A stretch of DNA of 64,000 bases, from positions 25,306,974 to 25,370,973 of the forward strand of contig NC_089724.1 of the NCBI RefSeq assembly GCF_035083965.1, read 5' to 3'. Below the pieces are notes generated by a model, which saw nothing but the letters and a program-made list of their open reading frames with translations, made no database searches and was not told the origin of the DNA. Source of the DNA: Branchiostoma lanceolatum. Lineage: Eukaryota; Chordata; Leptocardii; Amphioxiformes; Branchiostomatidae. Both the position numbers and the translations under genes were made by a program. Each line of letters opens with the position of its first letter. The first letter of the stretch is position 1. Shown here piece by piece: positions 22,768 to 35,101 of the stretch.

Positions 22768-23945
22768 ATGAGAGTACAAAAAGGTTCTTGTACAGATAGT
22801 GATATAAATATCCTCAAAACCAGGAAAGCCTTCAAAACAGACCCATCAGGAGCACTAGCGTTGCACGTCTTTAGGACCAACCCCGAGGTACACGAGAACA
22901 ATATGAAACCCGACTCTCCGGGGTGTTTCACATTAAAGCCAGAGACACGAAAAAATATATCATAAAACAGTAACAGTCAGGTCTCACAAATCTAACACTC
23001 CACAAAACCAAGTAAAACAGGAGGCTTAAGAGAGATATTGTCAATAGCAGTAGGGGCAAGAGTCATAGTCACTGCCACTGGCGTAACGTTTCAGACGGAA
23101 CTGTTAAGGGCGCATTCGCAACAGTAGAGGGCATTGACAGCACGGGTCATGATGTGAACGCGTTGGCAAACAAGCAATTGCCGACGATACAAGAAAGATT
23201 TACCCAAACGTGGTACTCATTAAAATACAACGTTTAGTTCCCCAACGGTTACGACAAGCGGACGATCCAAGTACATCGAGAACAGTACCCTCTATCTTTA
23301 GCATGGGGCTGTACATATACTGATATAGTTCGAGGTAAATCACTGGGCAAAAGTGTTGTCCCCTTTGAGCGCAAAGCTCATTTTTCCCCAGGTCAGTTAT
23401 ATGTTGCCTTGAGTCGTGTTGAGTTTGAACGGATTTTATCTATTGGGATTTAAACTGTATGCAACCAGTCGATGTCTTCTGCTTCGTGGAAACCTTCCTG
23501 AATGGCCAACAACAGCCGTAACATTTTCTGTCACAAGCAACGGCCTTTAGAACAGACAGAAATGGAACAGGAGGAGGGGTGATGACTGTTACTTAACACA
23601 AGACGTCAATCCTACACAGCTCCATATTTCAGAGATGGACTGGAGTGCATACATGTAGCTACCACAGTCACTAAACTATCGACCACAGTCAACAGCATTA
23701 ACATCTACAGACCACACTCCCTGCCTGAAGCCGCCTTTATCGATAGACTACAAAAACGTCATGCATCAACTTCCAAGTGACATCTTGACATTTATCCTTG
23801 GTGATTTCAATTTTGACCTCTTCCTGCCCAAATCCTTGTAATCCGTAACGGGACAGTTCAAGCTCCACTGACAATAGTACCCTTCTAGATCACGTTTATG
23901 TCCGTGGACATGTACAAGACAGTATCAGAGTTACTGTAATCATCA
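22768..23945 (+). mobile_element. Decayed Helentron-like element: PIF1-type helicase C-terminus plus endonuclease
   Basis: 22768-22960 reads as a late PIF1 helicase region (DINILKTR, then ALHVFRTNPEVHENN). 23290-23453 reads YPLSLAWGCTYTDIVRGKSL and FSPGQLYVALSRV, matching helicase motifs V and VI, with a stop after SIGI. From about 23465 the sequence becomes an AP-type endonuclease: VETFL, a GGGV stretch, INIYRPHSLPEAAFI across a frame change, ILGDFNFDL, and STLLDHVYV near 23880. Helicase followed directly by endonuclease is the arrangement of Helentrons (Helitron2). There are several stops and frame changes (for example the TAG near 23236), so this copy is dead. No Rep domain or ends were identified. 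Confidence 0.65.
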
Positions 23946-24261
23946 TCATCATCTTCTGTGTTGCCTTGATATAACAACAAACTGCTACTTAAGGTAATAC
24001 TGTCCATACACACAAAGCTACATTTTTTACATGTTAACCCTTGGCACATATAATTCAAACGCTCTTCTAACAACAGCAATTATAATTACATAGGCATTGA
24101 TTGTAACATACATTTCAAATCTAACTTGCAAACCACTATACCCTGTACATAACACACACATGTCAATTGATAGACTCAACTTGATATATGAAGTAACATT
24201 TATAAACATAATAGATTTAAGAACTTTATAAAAACACCGCTCTCTGCACTCTTTATAGAAA

Positions 24262-24310
24262 CCCTTGCTTATTCGGCGAAGATATGTGTTCGTGGAACTC
24301 TAGTTTTCAT
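24262..24310 (-). repeat. Family A terminal fragment
   Basis: CGAAGATATGTGTTCGTGGA ACTCTAG is the inverted counterpart of the family A start seen at 6047 and 62978. Confidence 0.5.
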
Positions 24311-24689
24311 TATGAATCGCGACCGTCGAGGGCATGATTATAGATGCAGTGGTCTGTCATCAGCTGTTCTATTGTTGTTACCTGATGCAAAATGACCTGA
24401 TGAGCGAGGTGAATTTGTTTTCTTCAGGCCCTCAAATGAGGACAGAGCTCTACACACAAATAGTGCTGATGCTTCTTCGTTTCATAGGTCAACGCTCGAA
24501 GTAGCCTGGTTGCCATCTGATTATTACCGGGGCCCCTACACTCGTTTCCCCCACAAGATCAGCTATGGTATACGTAGCGAGTTGAAGGAATGAGGTAGTG
24601 AACGGATATCACCTTGGTTACGTTGTACTTCGAAGCCGTTTAAATTAAATAATTAAATGCGGTGCGCGTGCTACACGAGCACACACCCA

Positions 24690-24702
24690 CCCACCCACCC
24701 AC

Positions 24703-24764
<62 letters not shown>

Positions 24765-24925
24765 GGCACAGCCACTGGCACACACAAATATACACATGCA
24801 CACATATACATATACACATACAAAATGATACACTTAAAGACACAGAAAACACAACTACACACACACAAACACACATACAAAACACAAAAACTCTCTCACA
24901 AAGAAACACACACATACATGCACAG
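24690..24925. repeat. C-run and CA-rich low-complexity tract
   Basis: CCCA repeats run into a 17-base C-run (24703-24719), then about 20 CA units and degenerate CA-rich DNA. No gene. Confidence 0.92.
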
Positions 24926-26026
24926 TTTGTATGATGACGCAAAGAATGACTCGTTTGAATACAATGCAGATGCTATAAAAGAAAAAGGAAGTGTAGTTTA
25001 CAAACACACTCAAATCCGACAGATCAAATCCTACTGGAAAAACTTTATTGAGTGTACCTGACCGGAATAAATCCGGACGAATGATGATCATAAAATCCGA
25101 CAAGACAGGGCACGTGCTTTGATTTTCATGATAGTTTATCGGTACTGATAGTAAGATCCATTTTTGCATTAAATTTCTGGAACAACTACGATATTCTCTT
25201 AGTCCTTGAGTGGTCTCTGTAGTCAAATTTGACTACAATTTCTTTTTTTTATTTCATATGAATAATTCTGTATCCTGCCGTTATCTAATTTATCTCTCAT
25301 ACTACATTTTACGTATAGAAGTGAAAGATTCTCAGTAATTTATAAGCAATATCTTACGTTATATTGATGGAAAGACACTTGAATTTAAAGTAGGGTAGGA
25401 AAAAGATATGAAAGTAGCTGTGGTATAAAAAAAAGGTTTTGACTGGAGAAAAGTTATAGAACTCACACAATACTATCACATGAGGGACACTTGCACTAGG
25501 TTTAGCCCGATTTTGTTTAGAGCTAGCTAATTGTTTTTATTTTTGTGTCTCGAATATTTTTGCCCTATCCCCACAAAACGCTTGACCCACAACCCATGAC
25601 TTATATAAGATGTTTACCAAAATATTAATTGTAAGTTTCATACTTGAACTCATGTGTAGCCGTTGAAGCAATAAAGGTCAGTTTGCTGTAGGACATCAGT
25701 TATTTCATGAATACTGTATCCTTTTGTTTAAAGCAATATATTTAAGTTGCAATGTTAATGAAATGAACTATTCTTTTTTAACACATTGAAAAAAAATGTA
25801 TCTACTTTTTACCAGAAGTATTGTATTATCGCTGGACTCTCCAGGATGTTATTCTATATTGTGAAATACGTCTTAACGTTATAGCTGTCATATTGTCTTT
25901 GAGCACATAAAATGGCATCTATCTTATAGTTCTTGTAGACATGCAGATTCAAATCATAATGCATCGAAATCATGCATGTAGAATTTTACTAATACTGCAC
26001 AAGTGCCCAAGGGAGGGCCATCTTAA

Positions 26027-26572
26027 AGGTGCCCTAAGCGATTTCAGGGGGTAAAACTTGAAATATTCTGGGGAAGGCGATTCTGTTTGGTGAGGTTGCA
26101 ATTTACATTTACTTCCCTATATTAGCACATCTTCATCATTATTTCATACATTGGGCGTTTAAAAATAGCTCAGAAGCAAGCCACAAAAGGAGTATTTCAT
26201 TTATTGGGTCCCCCAAAAAATCAGTCCAGAATCCAGTCGTAACCGTTTTCTGTCGACAATTTTCGGTAACTTCCGGCCGCGTGACGTCACAATGCCGAAG
26301 CACATTGAGCTATGACCACGTGATTATTTCTTTGGAAGCGTTCGGGACTTGTCGGTCAGAATCGTGCATGTTCGGAAGATTTGAAATGATGGCTGGCCTC
26401 CAAGTGCTCAGATTTTCAATGAGTTCCCACCACACAACGACATCACATTTTTGCTCCATGATGGTCGATATGCGATGGGATAGTGTTTTCTAAACTTACT
26501 ATGGATAGAAATCAGAAAAAAATTGATTTTGAATATATGACTTTCAGCGCCCTAATATTGCTTAGGTTGCCT
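26027..26572. mobile_element. TTAA-flanked DNA element with short TIRs
   Basis: TTAA at 26023-26026 and 26573-26576 flanks ends that pair as inverted repeats: AGGTGCCCTAAGC on the left and GCTTAGGTTGCCT on the right (10 of 13 match). TTAA duplication is a mark of piggyBac-type transposition. No transposase frame was recognised, so I call it non-autonomous. Confidence 0.68.
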
Positions 26573-26599
26573 TTAAGACGATACGGTACCAATGACCCA

Positions 26600-26790
26600 G
26601 CATTGTAGATCTTGCATAAGGCTTGTATAACACCTTGCATAACACCTTGCATAAGATCTTGCATAAGGCTTGTATAACATCTTGTATAACACCTTGCATA
26701 AGACATGATGTAACGTTGCTATTCTCAGACACTAAGTTCGTTTTTCTAACAAAACATAACATGACATAACATGACATGACATAACATAAC
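26600..26790. repeat. Short-unit minisatellites
   Basis: 26605-26702 is an array of about 11-12-base units of the CTTGCATAACAC / CTTGTATAACAT type. 26752-26790 is an ACATGACATAAC array. Confidence 0.85.
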
Positions 26791-27315
26791 ATCAAATTAG
26801 ATAGAATCCAAGAGAACTAACAAGAAAATCCTATTTGTCCAAACCTTTACATGTAAAAAATATATATATATATTCATGTATAGAATGGAAATCAACTTTG
26901 TTTATATCTAACCAATTTAACACTTTAACCACAGTCAAAATAATTCGAAGGAATTATCATCATTCCTTGTGCGAACTAAGAAACATTTAGTTAAGATCAG
27001 ATAAATTATTACTCATTGGATGTTTATTGCAAAATCAAGATTAAATTGCAAGATCTTACGCAAGATGTTGGTGAACACGTTCTTATGACTTGCTTGCTTA
27101 CTTGCTTATGTCGTGACCTTCCAGTCACGAGTCGAGATGGCAGCCCAAATGACTAATTGCGTGTATGACGTGCGGAAACGTGCAGGTATATTCAAATGAG
27201 CCTGGTATAAAAGGCCACGCCTACATGTAGTTTTTAAGGTTCCCTCAAAAGAAAAAAAAAATAAGTAAGAAGGCATCATGCCAGCACGTCCACAGCAAAG
27301 ATCTTCCCTACCCAT

Positions 27316-27451
27316 ATGCAAATGGGGTTAAAAATAACGCACGCTATAAGAGCCGGAGAGAGCGCGCCGCTTCACCCACACCTTCGGCGACGGGACGACC
27401 AGGGAAACCGACCCCCGTATCAACAACTTCAACTTTTGCCAACTTTTTAAA
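27316..27451 (+). promoter_or_regulatory. Candidate promoter and first non-coding exon, possibly of the SLC45 gene
   Basis: An octamer ATGCAAAT (27316-27323) and a TATAAG (27345-27350) precede a GC-rich stretch and a good donor (TTTTTAAA then GTGAGT at 27452). The SLC45 coding start at 29716 lies five bases after an acceptor (GACCTCAG, ending 29710), so that gene needs an upstream 5' UTR exon; this is the best candidate seen. The link is inferred. Confidence 0.35.
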
Positions 27452-27556
27452 GTGAGTAAACAATTACATCAACTAAGGTTGCTTTTCATTTTCTGTACTT
27501 AATGGACTAGTTGAAATGGGAAATTTATATTATTCACTTAACCCTATCTAGACCGT

Positions 27557-27573
27557 GGGGGGGGGGGGGGGGC
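27557..27573. repeat. Poly(G) run
   Basis: An uninterrupted run of about 17 G. It is likely to form quadruplex structure and prone to sequencing error. Confidence 0.9.
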
Positions 27574-28339
27574 TAAAAGTGCCCGCGCCAAGTTTGACGT
27601 GGTATAACTGCCTAACGATGTGTGTTAGGACTACCAAACTTGGTGACTTTTCCTAGAATTTTGTTGTAATTTTATAGTAATAGTATAAGTTTGGTATTTT
27701 TGTGTTGCCATGAGTAGTAGTTAACCAAGGGACCGAGGCACGAGATAATCGACCCCGCTGGGCGATGTAAACGCCCCCGTCAGAGATCGACTATCGCCCT
27801 TAGCCCTCCTTACGCTTCGCTCGGGACCGTTCGCACACGCTCGGCTTATCGGCCTCGCTCGGAACTCGCACCCGCTATCGTGTTATCATAGTGATACCAA
27901 AGTACTTCATTTTGGGTCACGCTCAGAATTTTGGCACCAACCTGGAAAGTTATGCACGGGCGATCCAACGAGAATTCCTTGGCCTACTGCCTATGGGCAT
28001 ACCACGAAGTCACTTTGACGGAGAAGAGTCCGTTGGTGTCCCCGATCGATTCGTATCGCGTTTGAGATATCTCCTTCACTATCACTGGATTTCGAGGCGA
28101 AAGTCGTACAACTTGTCCGCTTGTGTCACGCAGACAAGTACACGGTATACTAGCCCTCAAACCGAACAACAAAAGGAGGAAACGCGTACCAAAGCGAGGT
28201 ATGGAAAATGCCACGAAGAGACGTACACAGCGAACCAGTGTCATACCTCTGCTTGGAGATCCCGTATGGTCCAATCATACATTTTTAGGAAACAGAAACA
28301 AAAGCAGTTTGAACGTGGCGTGAGTCGTCCACAAAACAT

Positions 28340-29000
28340 GTGAGAGCCGCCTTATTTAGAAGTGTATAGCACAGTGAGCGATCTTCCACTTCTAAAGCAT
28401 ACTGTTGTCGGCCCAGTAAAGATATACAATGATAAGGTGATTAGTGACACACCTATTTATAGCTCTAAGCTGTTTCCATAGCTCGCGAAACTGAACATGG
28501 AACGCATTTTACTCTTCAAGAGGAGTTTTCTTCTTTTTCATCACACCTTTATGTCTTCCAGTTATGGGCAATTGAACAATCGTTGAGCAACCAAACATTT
28601 TTACAGATCTGTCAACTGTCTTATTATAATCGCTAAATTTATAATATCCAAGATCAACGACCATGTGGAAGTGTAAAATGCATATAAACCTGTAGCGAGG
28701 AAACTCATAGACGTTTATGAGATATTAGTATATCTTACCATGTTCATTATGTTGGCCATCAACGGAGGTTAACAATGTTTTTTTTTTATTGGACATCGGT
28801 GAAATTCGGTGCCTTCGCTAATGTCATCCAGAAATTTTACTTACTGCGGCCCTATCGTCTTTCTAAAGCTTACCGTTTCCAGCCCATTACAGATTCACTA
28901 AAGCTAAGGGGTTATTATTGGCACACCCATTGGCTAAATCTCTTTTCTATAGCTCGCTAGACTGGGTATTGAGTGCATTTTACTCTCCAAGCAGACGTTT
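28340..29000. repeat. Diverged duplicated segment
   Basis: 28390-28530 and 28845-29000 share CCAGTAAAGAT/CCATTACAGAT, GGTGATTAGTGACACACC/GGGTTATTATTGGCACACC, ATAGCTCGC and GCATTTTACTCT in the same order. No gene was recognised in either copy. Confidence 0.5.
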
Positions 29001-29450
29001 AGCCCGACCGTGTTTTGGATGATTTTTTTAGGCGTTCCGTGTCGGCCTTTCTATTTTGTGAATTTGTTTTAACATTTGCCAGCAAAACGCATCAAAGGAT
29101 GTCCAATACAAGCCAGGACCTAACATCTGCTTGGAGAGTATCACTTCGTCTAGACAGTCAGGTAAACGCTAATTACCCCTCCTTAGATAAATCCTGGCTT
29201 ATAATTGTGAAGCTGGCCTACAACGGCCCAGAAGGACAATTTCGTCGTGTACACCACCCAGTGAGCTTAGCGCTAAAAATATAACGGCAGTATGATTTTG
29301 AGACGGCAAAACCAAGAGAAACGAAGGCCTGCCACAGCAGTATACACTTTCTATGTCTAAATGATTACCTTTGCCAATTTCAAGAAGGTCACTTTTTTCG
29401 GCATCGTTTGTGTATATGTTTATATGTATATTTTTATGTATATGTGTATG

Positions 29451-29482
<32 letters not shown>

Positions 29483-29715
29483 TCTATGTATGAATATAGA
29501 TAAACAGCACATTTGAGGACGGCCTGAATGGATTGTCCTGTCTGAGCGTTGTACAATGTCTGCGTTGCATTGCCTCTGAATCTGTGCTGCATAGCCTCTG
29601 CGTAAAACAGCATCCGCATAAAACAGCCTCTGTGTGTTACATACCCTCTGTGCGTAGCACAAAGAACACAGTCATGGTGTATGATTTGACTTGTCAATTT
29701 CCGACCTCAGCAGTG

Positions 29716-30444
29716 ATGGAGACGGAAGAGCAGGCTCCGCTGCTGCGGAGGGACTCCGACGTGTCCCCCGCCGCCGGGCCCGTCGTGCCGAGGCGCCCCT
29801 GGAGGCAGCTGGTGATGAACGGCTCGATCCTCCTCGGCCGGGAGTTCTGCTACGCTCTGGAAGCCGCCCTCGTGCTGCCCGTTCTCATGACCATCGGCAT
29901 GCCCAGGGAGTTGTACAGGTCAAGTCATGTTTTAGCGGTATACCTAAACAACTCACCCAAATACTTAAAACTTGCTGCATATTTTTTATTCATATTTACT
30001 TAGAGAATGTATCCAGATCGTCACATATAGTCCTTGCCCGTGCACACTGCATATTAGAGACGGGTGAGTTTGGATGAGTCGAGTGAGGTGTTTAGGCATA
30101 TCCATATTTGTGCTATTCAAGTCAAGCAAGGAACTGAGCTATTAAAAATCTGATATAACATAAGAGCAAGGGATCAGACAACATTTGATGGCCCGTGTAA
30201 ACAAAGCAAAGGTAATGCTTACAGTATTTCCACCCAGCAGTCTGCTTAGAAGATACCAGGTAGTCTTAGCAGGCCAGAACAGCAATATACTAGCTACTGT
30301 CATGATGAAGATGTAAAACAGCAACAACGGTTGTTTTTCCGCTCGACTTCAGACATATCCACAAGTGTCATTGGATCGTGGGTGTGCATTTATTATAACC
30401 TTCGTGAAAATTGGATGTTTTGTTTTGGTTCTTTGTGTTTGTGA

Positions 30445-30503
<59 letters not shown>

Positions 30504-33159
30504 TGTGTGTGTGCGTGTGTGTGTGTCTGTGTGTTTTTGTGTTTGTGCGTGTGGTGGAATGTTACCGGATACCAATTATATACACATGTGGACCTCAATA
30601 GGAATTTCATACTTGTGACATGTGGAAGTTAATCAAACACATACATACCCAAGCAAGGCCATGGGGATGTCGACGTCATTTGCATAATCAAATCTATTTC
30701 CCGGAGGTAAATTTGCATGAAGTCTCAAGATTAAACCATTATTGTTGCAGCGTCGTTTGGCTGATCCCGCCGGTCTTTGGGTTCATCTTCGTCCCTCTGA
30801 TCGGCTCGGTGAGCGACCACTGCCGCTGCCGATGGGGACGCCGCCGTCCATTCATCTTAGCCCTCGGTCTCGCCATTATCCTGGGCTTCGCCTTATTCCT
30901 GAACGGCGATGCCCTCGTGAATCGTAAGTCACTTTATAACTCTTTTTGATGACGCCTCCGGGGTGTGACATTCTTTTTTATTATAATTTTGACTACTATA
31001 GTTCCCTGTCGGGCTGAAAAGACTACGTATTCTTACATTATGGTACCTCCGTGAAAACACAATAAGGAATGAAGCAAGAAATTCACTAAACATTTATTAG
31101 TTAGCGGCCCTAGATATTTTATAAAGTTGTGAGAGCTAGCTTCGATTTCTTTGTCTTAAAGTTTTGATTTTAACAAGCTAACACTACTCCACTTCCGTAG
31201 TTATTGCAGGAGACTCGAGCAAGAGCCGCAGAAGAGCTGACCGAGACACCATGCGCACCGCAACGCTGGCCGTCAGCATGTTCGGCGCCGTCTTGTTCGA
31301 CTTCGCCGCAGACTCCATCGAGAGTCCGATCAAGGCTTACCTGCTAGACATCTGTGTGGAGAAGGATCGGAGGAGGGGTCTGGACATGCAGGGTGCACTT
31401 TCAGGTATGTGTATCTTCCTTTGTTGTTTTTTTGTCCTTATCAGGGCAGATTTATCTAATCCGCTTACACAGTGGGATGAACGGCTACCTCTATTGATCT
31501 GTCGTGACTTGTCAGGGATTTAAACTCAGTACCTCCAGGTTGAGAGTAATCTATTCTAATGGTACGGTCCCATATTTGCACCGGTGCCCTGTTCCAGTTC
31601 GGGCCCAGAAGCCAGGAATTTGTCTCGGTGGACTGCCAGGTACCCGTGGTACCTCCCGGTATTCGCACTATTAGCTCACAGGGTCTTTTTGTTACTGGAT
31701 CCCGTGTTGATTTTAAGTCCGGGCTAAAATGATTCGAGGCCCCCGGCGGGGCCCTAAAATTGCCCCGCAGCACATTGGGCCACCTAGGGGTCATCCCCGA
31801 AAGTGCAAAAAAACAGCCCGTCAACTACCCAGCGGCTAGCGCAGGGCCTCCCTTTCCAACTGGTACCGTAGCATAACCACAAGTCTATGTCGTCACCTCT
31901 AGTATCTGAAGGGTTTTCATTATAGTTGAAACGTTTACATTTTAAAACATGCTAATCGGATAAGGAACCAAACAAAAACTCGTCGTCTTCATTATCATTG
32001 CTGTTGTTGTACGTCCAACTCATATCTTTAGTTTAAAGCGGCTGAAATTCAGCTTTTGCGTTAGCTCGTAGGTAATGCGGCTTTTATTTTACTTGTTACT
32101 CTGACGAAAAGGATGTCAACCTTTTTTTTTACACAGGTTTAGGTGGCTTTCTTGGCTATACGACCGGTGCAATCGACTGGGTTGCCCTTGGTATTCCTCC
32201 AATATCTGAAAATCACCTGATCTTCGGCATTTCGTGCTCCATTTTCTCCCTGTGCCTCCTCCTGAACCTCTGCAGCATACGGGAGGTGCCACAAGCCGAG
32301 CTGAAAACGAACACTTTGAAAAATGTTGACCAGCAGTCCGGGAGGCAAGAGCCGGCGGTGCATCAGGACCCACAAACCATCATCGCACTGAATCCAAAAC
32401 ATGGCGTCATGTTCATGAGCGATGACCTGGATGTACTTCCTGACGTCATTTCCTGTGACGATGGCCTGCAGAAGGTGCTGGTGGTCACGACCGTCCTCGG
32501 AGGAGGCGACCGATCTGATGACGGTTACGGCAGCATCTCGCATTCGGAGGAAAGCAACAGTGAGACGGCGGAAGACTCGGGTAGTACGGAGCTGGCCCAA
32601 CGGATGTCCATCACCGCTTACTTCACATCCATCCTTCGGATGCCAAAAGAACTGGCCTGCTTGTGCGTGTCAAACTTTCTCGGCTGGGCTAGCTTCCTGT
32701 CCGCCATGTTGTTCTTCACGGACTTCATGGGCCGGGGTGTATACAAGGGGAACCCGGGCGCACCTGCGGACAGTCCTGACAGGATCCTGTACGACCGGGG
32801 CGTGATGGTCGGCTGCTGGGGACTGACCATCAACGCCGCTTCATGTGCTCTCTACTCATGTAAGGATTTCAATATACTTTGATGCTTCTTGACTAAGATA
32901 CAAGGTTTGGGCCTATCCTAATGCATTACGATTAAAACTAATGCCAACCTATGAGGGGTAGACAGATCTACAAGTGAAAACATAATTTATATGTATTAAT
33001 TATGCCTGGAGGTATGCCCGATTGTGTGTCTACGCGTGCATATAATTACATGCATGCAGGGCCAGTGTGTGTGTGTGTGTATCGAGAGAGCTGAGAGAGA
33101 GCTAAAGAGAGCGTGAATGAGTACACACGCATGTGTGTGACTCAGTGTCACCCACCCAC

Positions 33160-33210
<51 letters not shown>

Positions 33211-35101
33211 TACACACACATATGTACCTGTGCGTGTGTTGACCTCACAGACGAATACCTATACGGTTAATACCTTACATGGATTGTAGTGAACACCTTC
33301 AGGATACCTGTGACATACTACATTTTGTACTTTGACTACCAGCACAGCTACTGGTGTGGTGACTGCAAGCAAAAGTCTTCCTCTGGCTCTTTCTGAATCA
33401 CCTGGTGTTTCTTGAATCCTTCTTGTGCTGAATTTAAGGTTTGCTAAATCTTAATCTTCTTTTACTATTGCTGAATCTGACAATGTCACCATTTCTTTTT
33501 TTAAATGACAAGAAGTAGTCTAAGATTCTTATCTCTTTGGACGTATATTATATGTTTTCTTCTTCATCTACCTTTGCATTTTGAAACCATACTTTATAAA
33601 ATACATTGTCAAATTAGAAGCGACTGTAAGGAAACTGTTTGTACAGCCTAGTCTACTTATTCATTATATTTACTATCGTCTAGTCCCCTTACATGTATGT
33701 ATATAAAGAATAAGTAGTAGAACAAAGTGAAATTTCAGTAGCATACTAGACTAATGCTGAGCGTTGAGTCAAATTCTGTCAAATCAAAAGCCTTATTAAC
33801 GTATATAGCTTTATTGGTGAACTATATCAGAAGCTCATCTAATGACCCCTGAACTGATCATTTTTTGCGGTTGTTACAGTGTGTTTCGGACGGATTGTTC
33901 GCCACCTGTCGTACAGGACCATGTACGTCTTCGGCTACTTGGTGTTTGGAGCAGGGATCGGCAGTATGGCCATCATCGCTCAGCTGGCGGAGGCGCGATG
34001 GGAGATCATCCTCCTGTGTCCGGTCATGGGGATCATGTATGGCACCCTTAACAACATCCCGTACAAACTCATCTCCCGGTACCACACTAGTCAAACGGTA
34101 TGTACACGGTGCCTAGTACACGACACCTAGCGTGCGTAGTTCAGTGGTTAGCGGCCATGCCTCCGGAACTATTATGTATCAACGTTGAACTGTTATTTTC
34201 AACACGGAGACAGGGGCCGCCATAAACTTTTTGCAACTTGATCCATTGCTCACGTGTCATATCTGCATAGACGTGATGTCACAGGAGCAATGGATTGCTC
34301 ATACCTTGACCAAAACTGGAGTCTATCTGTCGAAAATATGGGTTAGTCCAATTATTGTGTGTGTTGGAAATTACGGGTCGACTTTGATACAGAAATGTTC
34401 GCGGTGATTCTATGTTCGCGGTTTTCGCAGCAACTGTTTCACCGGGAACTTGTAACCACCGCGAACATCTTTGTTCAATACTGTAGCAGTATGTGACTAG
34501 AGCGCTGCCGCAAACTTAAAACCATCGCAAACAGTCAATTTTCGCCTTAGGGCCCTGTCACACTTGTGCGTATATGCAAGTCCGCATGAGTTGCGTATCA
34601 ACAAGTTTATGGTTAGGTTAAGCTTGTAGTTGAAAAAGCATTTTTTTTGGGTTCGATAATTACACTGTACAACTATGGGTCAAAGTAGAAAACAACTTCT
34701 TCCCTGCACACTTTACATAAACCGAAAAAATCCTTGCGCACCTCATACGCACTTGAGTATACGCACATGTGTTTCAGGGCCTTTAGCGTTTACTTAAATG
34801 TATAGACAGTATTTTTTTTTCCTCACAGTACGTCCTGAGCGGTGTTGACGGGTCAGAGCGCCGCGGCATGGGGATCGACTGCGCGCTGGTGTCCTCGCAA
34901 AACCAGCTGTCTCAGATCATCATCGGCGCCAGTATGGGCTCCATCGTGGCCGCCGTGGGCAGCGTCATCTCCGTGACGGTGTGCTCCAGCATGCTGGCCT
35001 TCATCGCCTGCATCGCCGCCGCCCTACTGGTCCACTACGACGCGAACGGACGCGACGAGGACGAAGAACCAGACTTCGAGGATGTGCTGTCCAGTATGTG
35101 A
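29716..35101 (+). CDS. SLC45-family proton-coupled sugar transporter
   Basis: Six exons join with matching phases: 29716-29918, 30751-30923, 31210-31404, 32137-32859, 33880-34097 and 34829-35101, giving 594 residues. All introns are GT-AG. The SLC45 signature RWGRRRPF is at residues 95-102, in the loop after TM2 ([20 protein letters not shown]). [20 protein letters not shown] and [15 protein letters not shown] match TM4-TM5 of the family. A long polar loop at about residues 239-350 separates the two six-helix halves. The C-terminal helices ([20 protein letters not shown] and the next) and an acidic tail ([15 protein letters not shown]) complete it. Members are major-facilitator membrane proteins that move sucrose or glucose with protons. 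The length is normal for the family and nothing is broken. The paralogue (A1 to A4) is not decided. Confidence 0.93.
30450..30545. repeat. (GT)n microsatellite
   Basis: About 25 GT units followed by degenerate GT-rich sequence, in intron 1 of the SLC45 gene. Confidence 0.95.
31480..31870 (-). repeat. Probable SINE-like repeat in SLC45 intron
   Basis: The GC content and structure differ from the flanking intron. On the minus strand it has CGCTAGCCGCTGGGTAGTTG and, about 330 bases on, GAGTTTAAATCCCTGACAAG (B-box-like). An open frame at 31465-31824 does not look like a protein. Confidence 0.35.
33157..33206. repeat. (CA)n microsatellite
   Basis: About 21 CA units after a GT- and GA-rich stretch, in intron 4 of the SLC45 gene. 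Confidence 0.95.
34550..34781. mobile_element. MITE with about 45-base terminal inverted repeats
   Basis: The left end GGGCCCTGTCACACTTGTGC continues GTATATGCAAGTCCGCATGAG. The right end is its inverted copy (CTCATACGCACTTGAGTATA then CGCACATGTGTTTCAGGGCC). The element is 232 bases and lies in the last SLC45 intron. TTA or TTTA on both sides and the GGGCCCTG start suggest a Harbinger-type non-autonomous element. Confidence 0.8.

Noticed and set aside
24640-25061. His/Thr- and Cys/Val-rich open frames
   Set aside because: Produced by the C-run and the CA array; no splice or start support.
27891-28343. 150-codon open frame with overlapping frames on both strands
   Set aside because: No domain recognised, no clear start or splice sites, all frames similar in length. 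It may be an old mobile-element relic, but I cannot support a gene.
30393-30632. Cys/Val and His/Thr frames
   Set aside because: Translation of the (GT)n array in an SLC45 intron.
31465-31824. 119-codon minus-strand open frame in an SLC45 intron
   Set aside because: It coincides with a repeat-like block and shows no domain.
34130-34175. tRNA-like GCGTAGTTCAGTGGTTAGCG
   Set aside because: Only an A-box-like match; no B box or stems, so at most a small SINE scrap.
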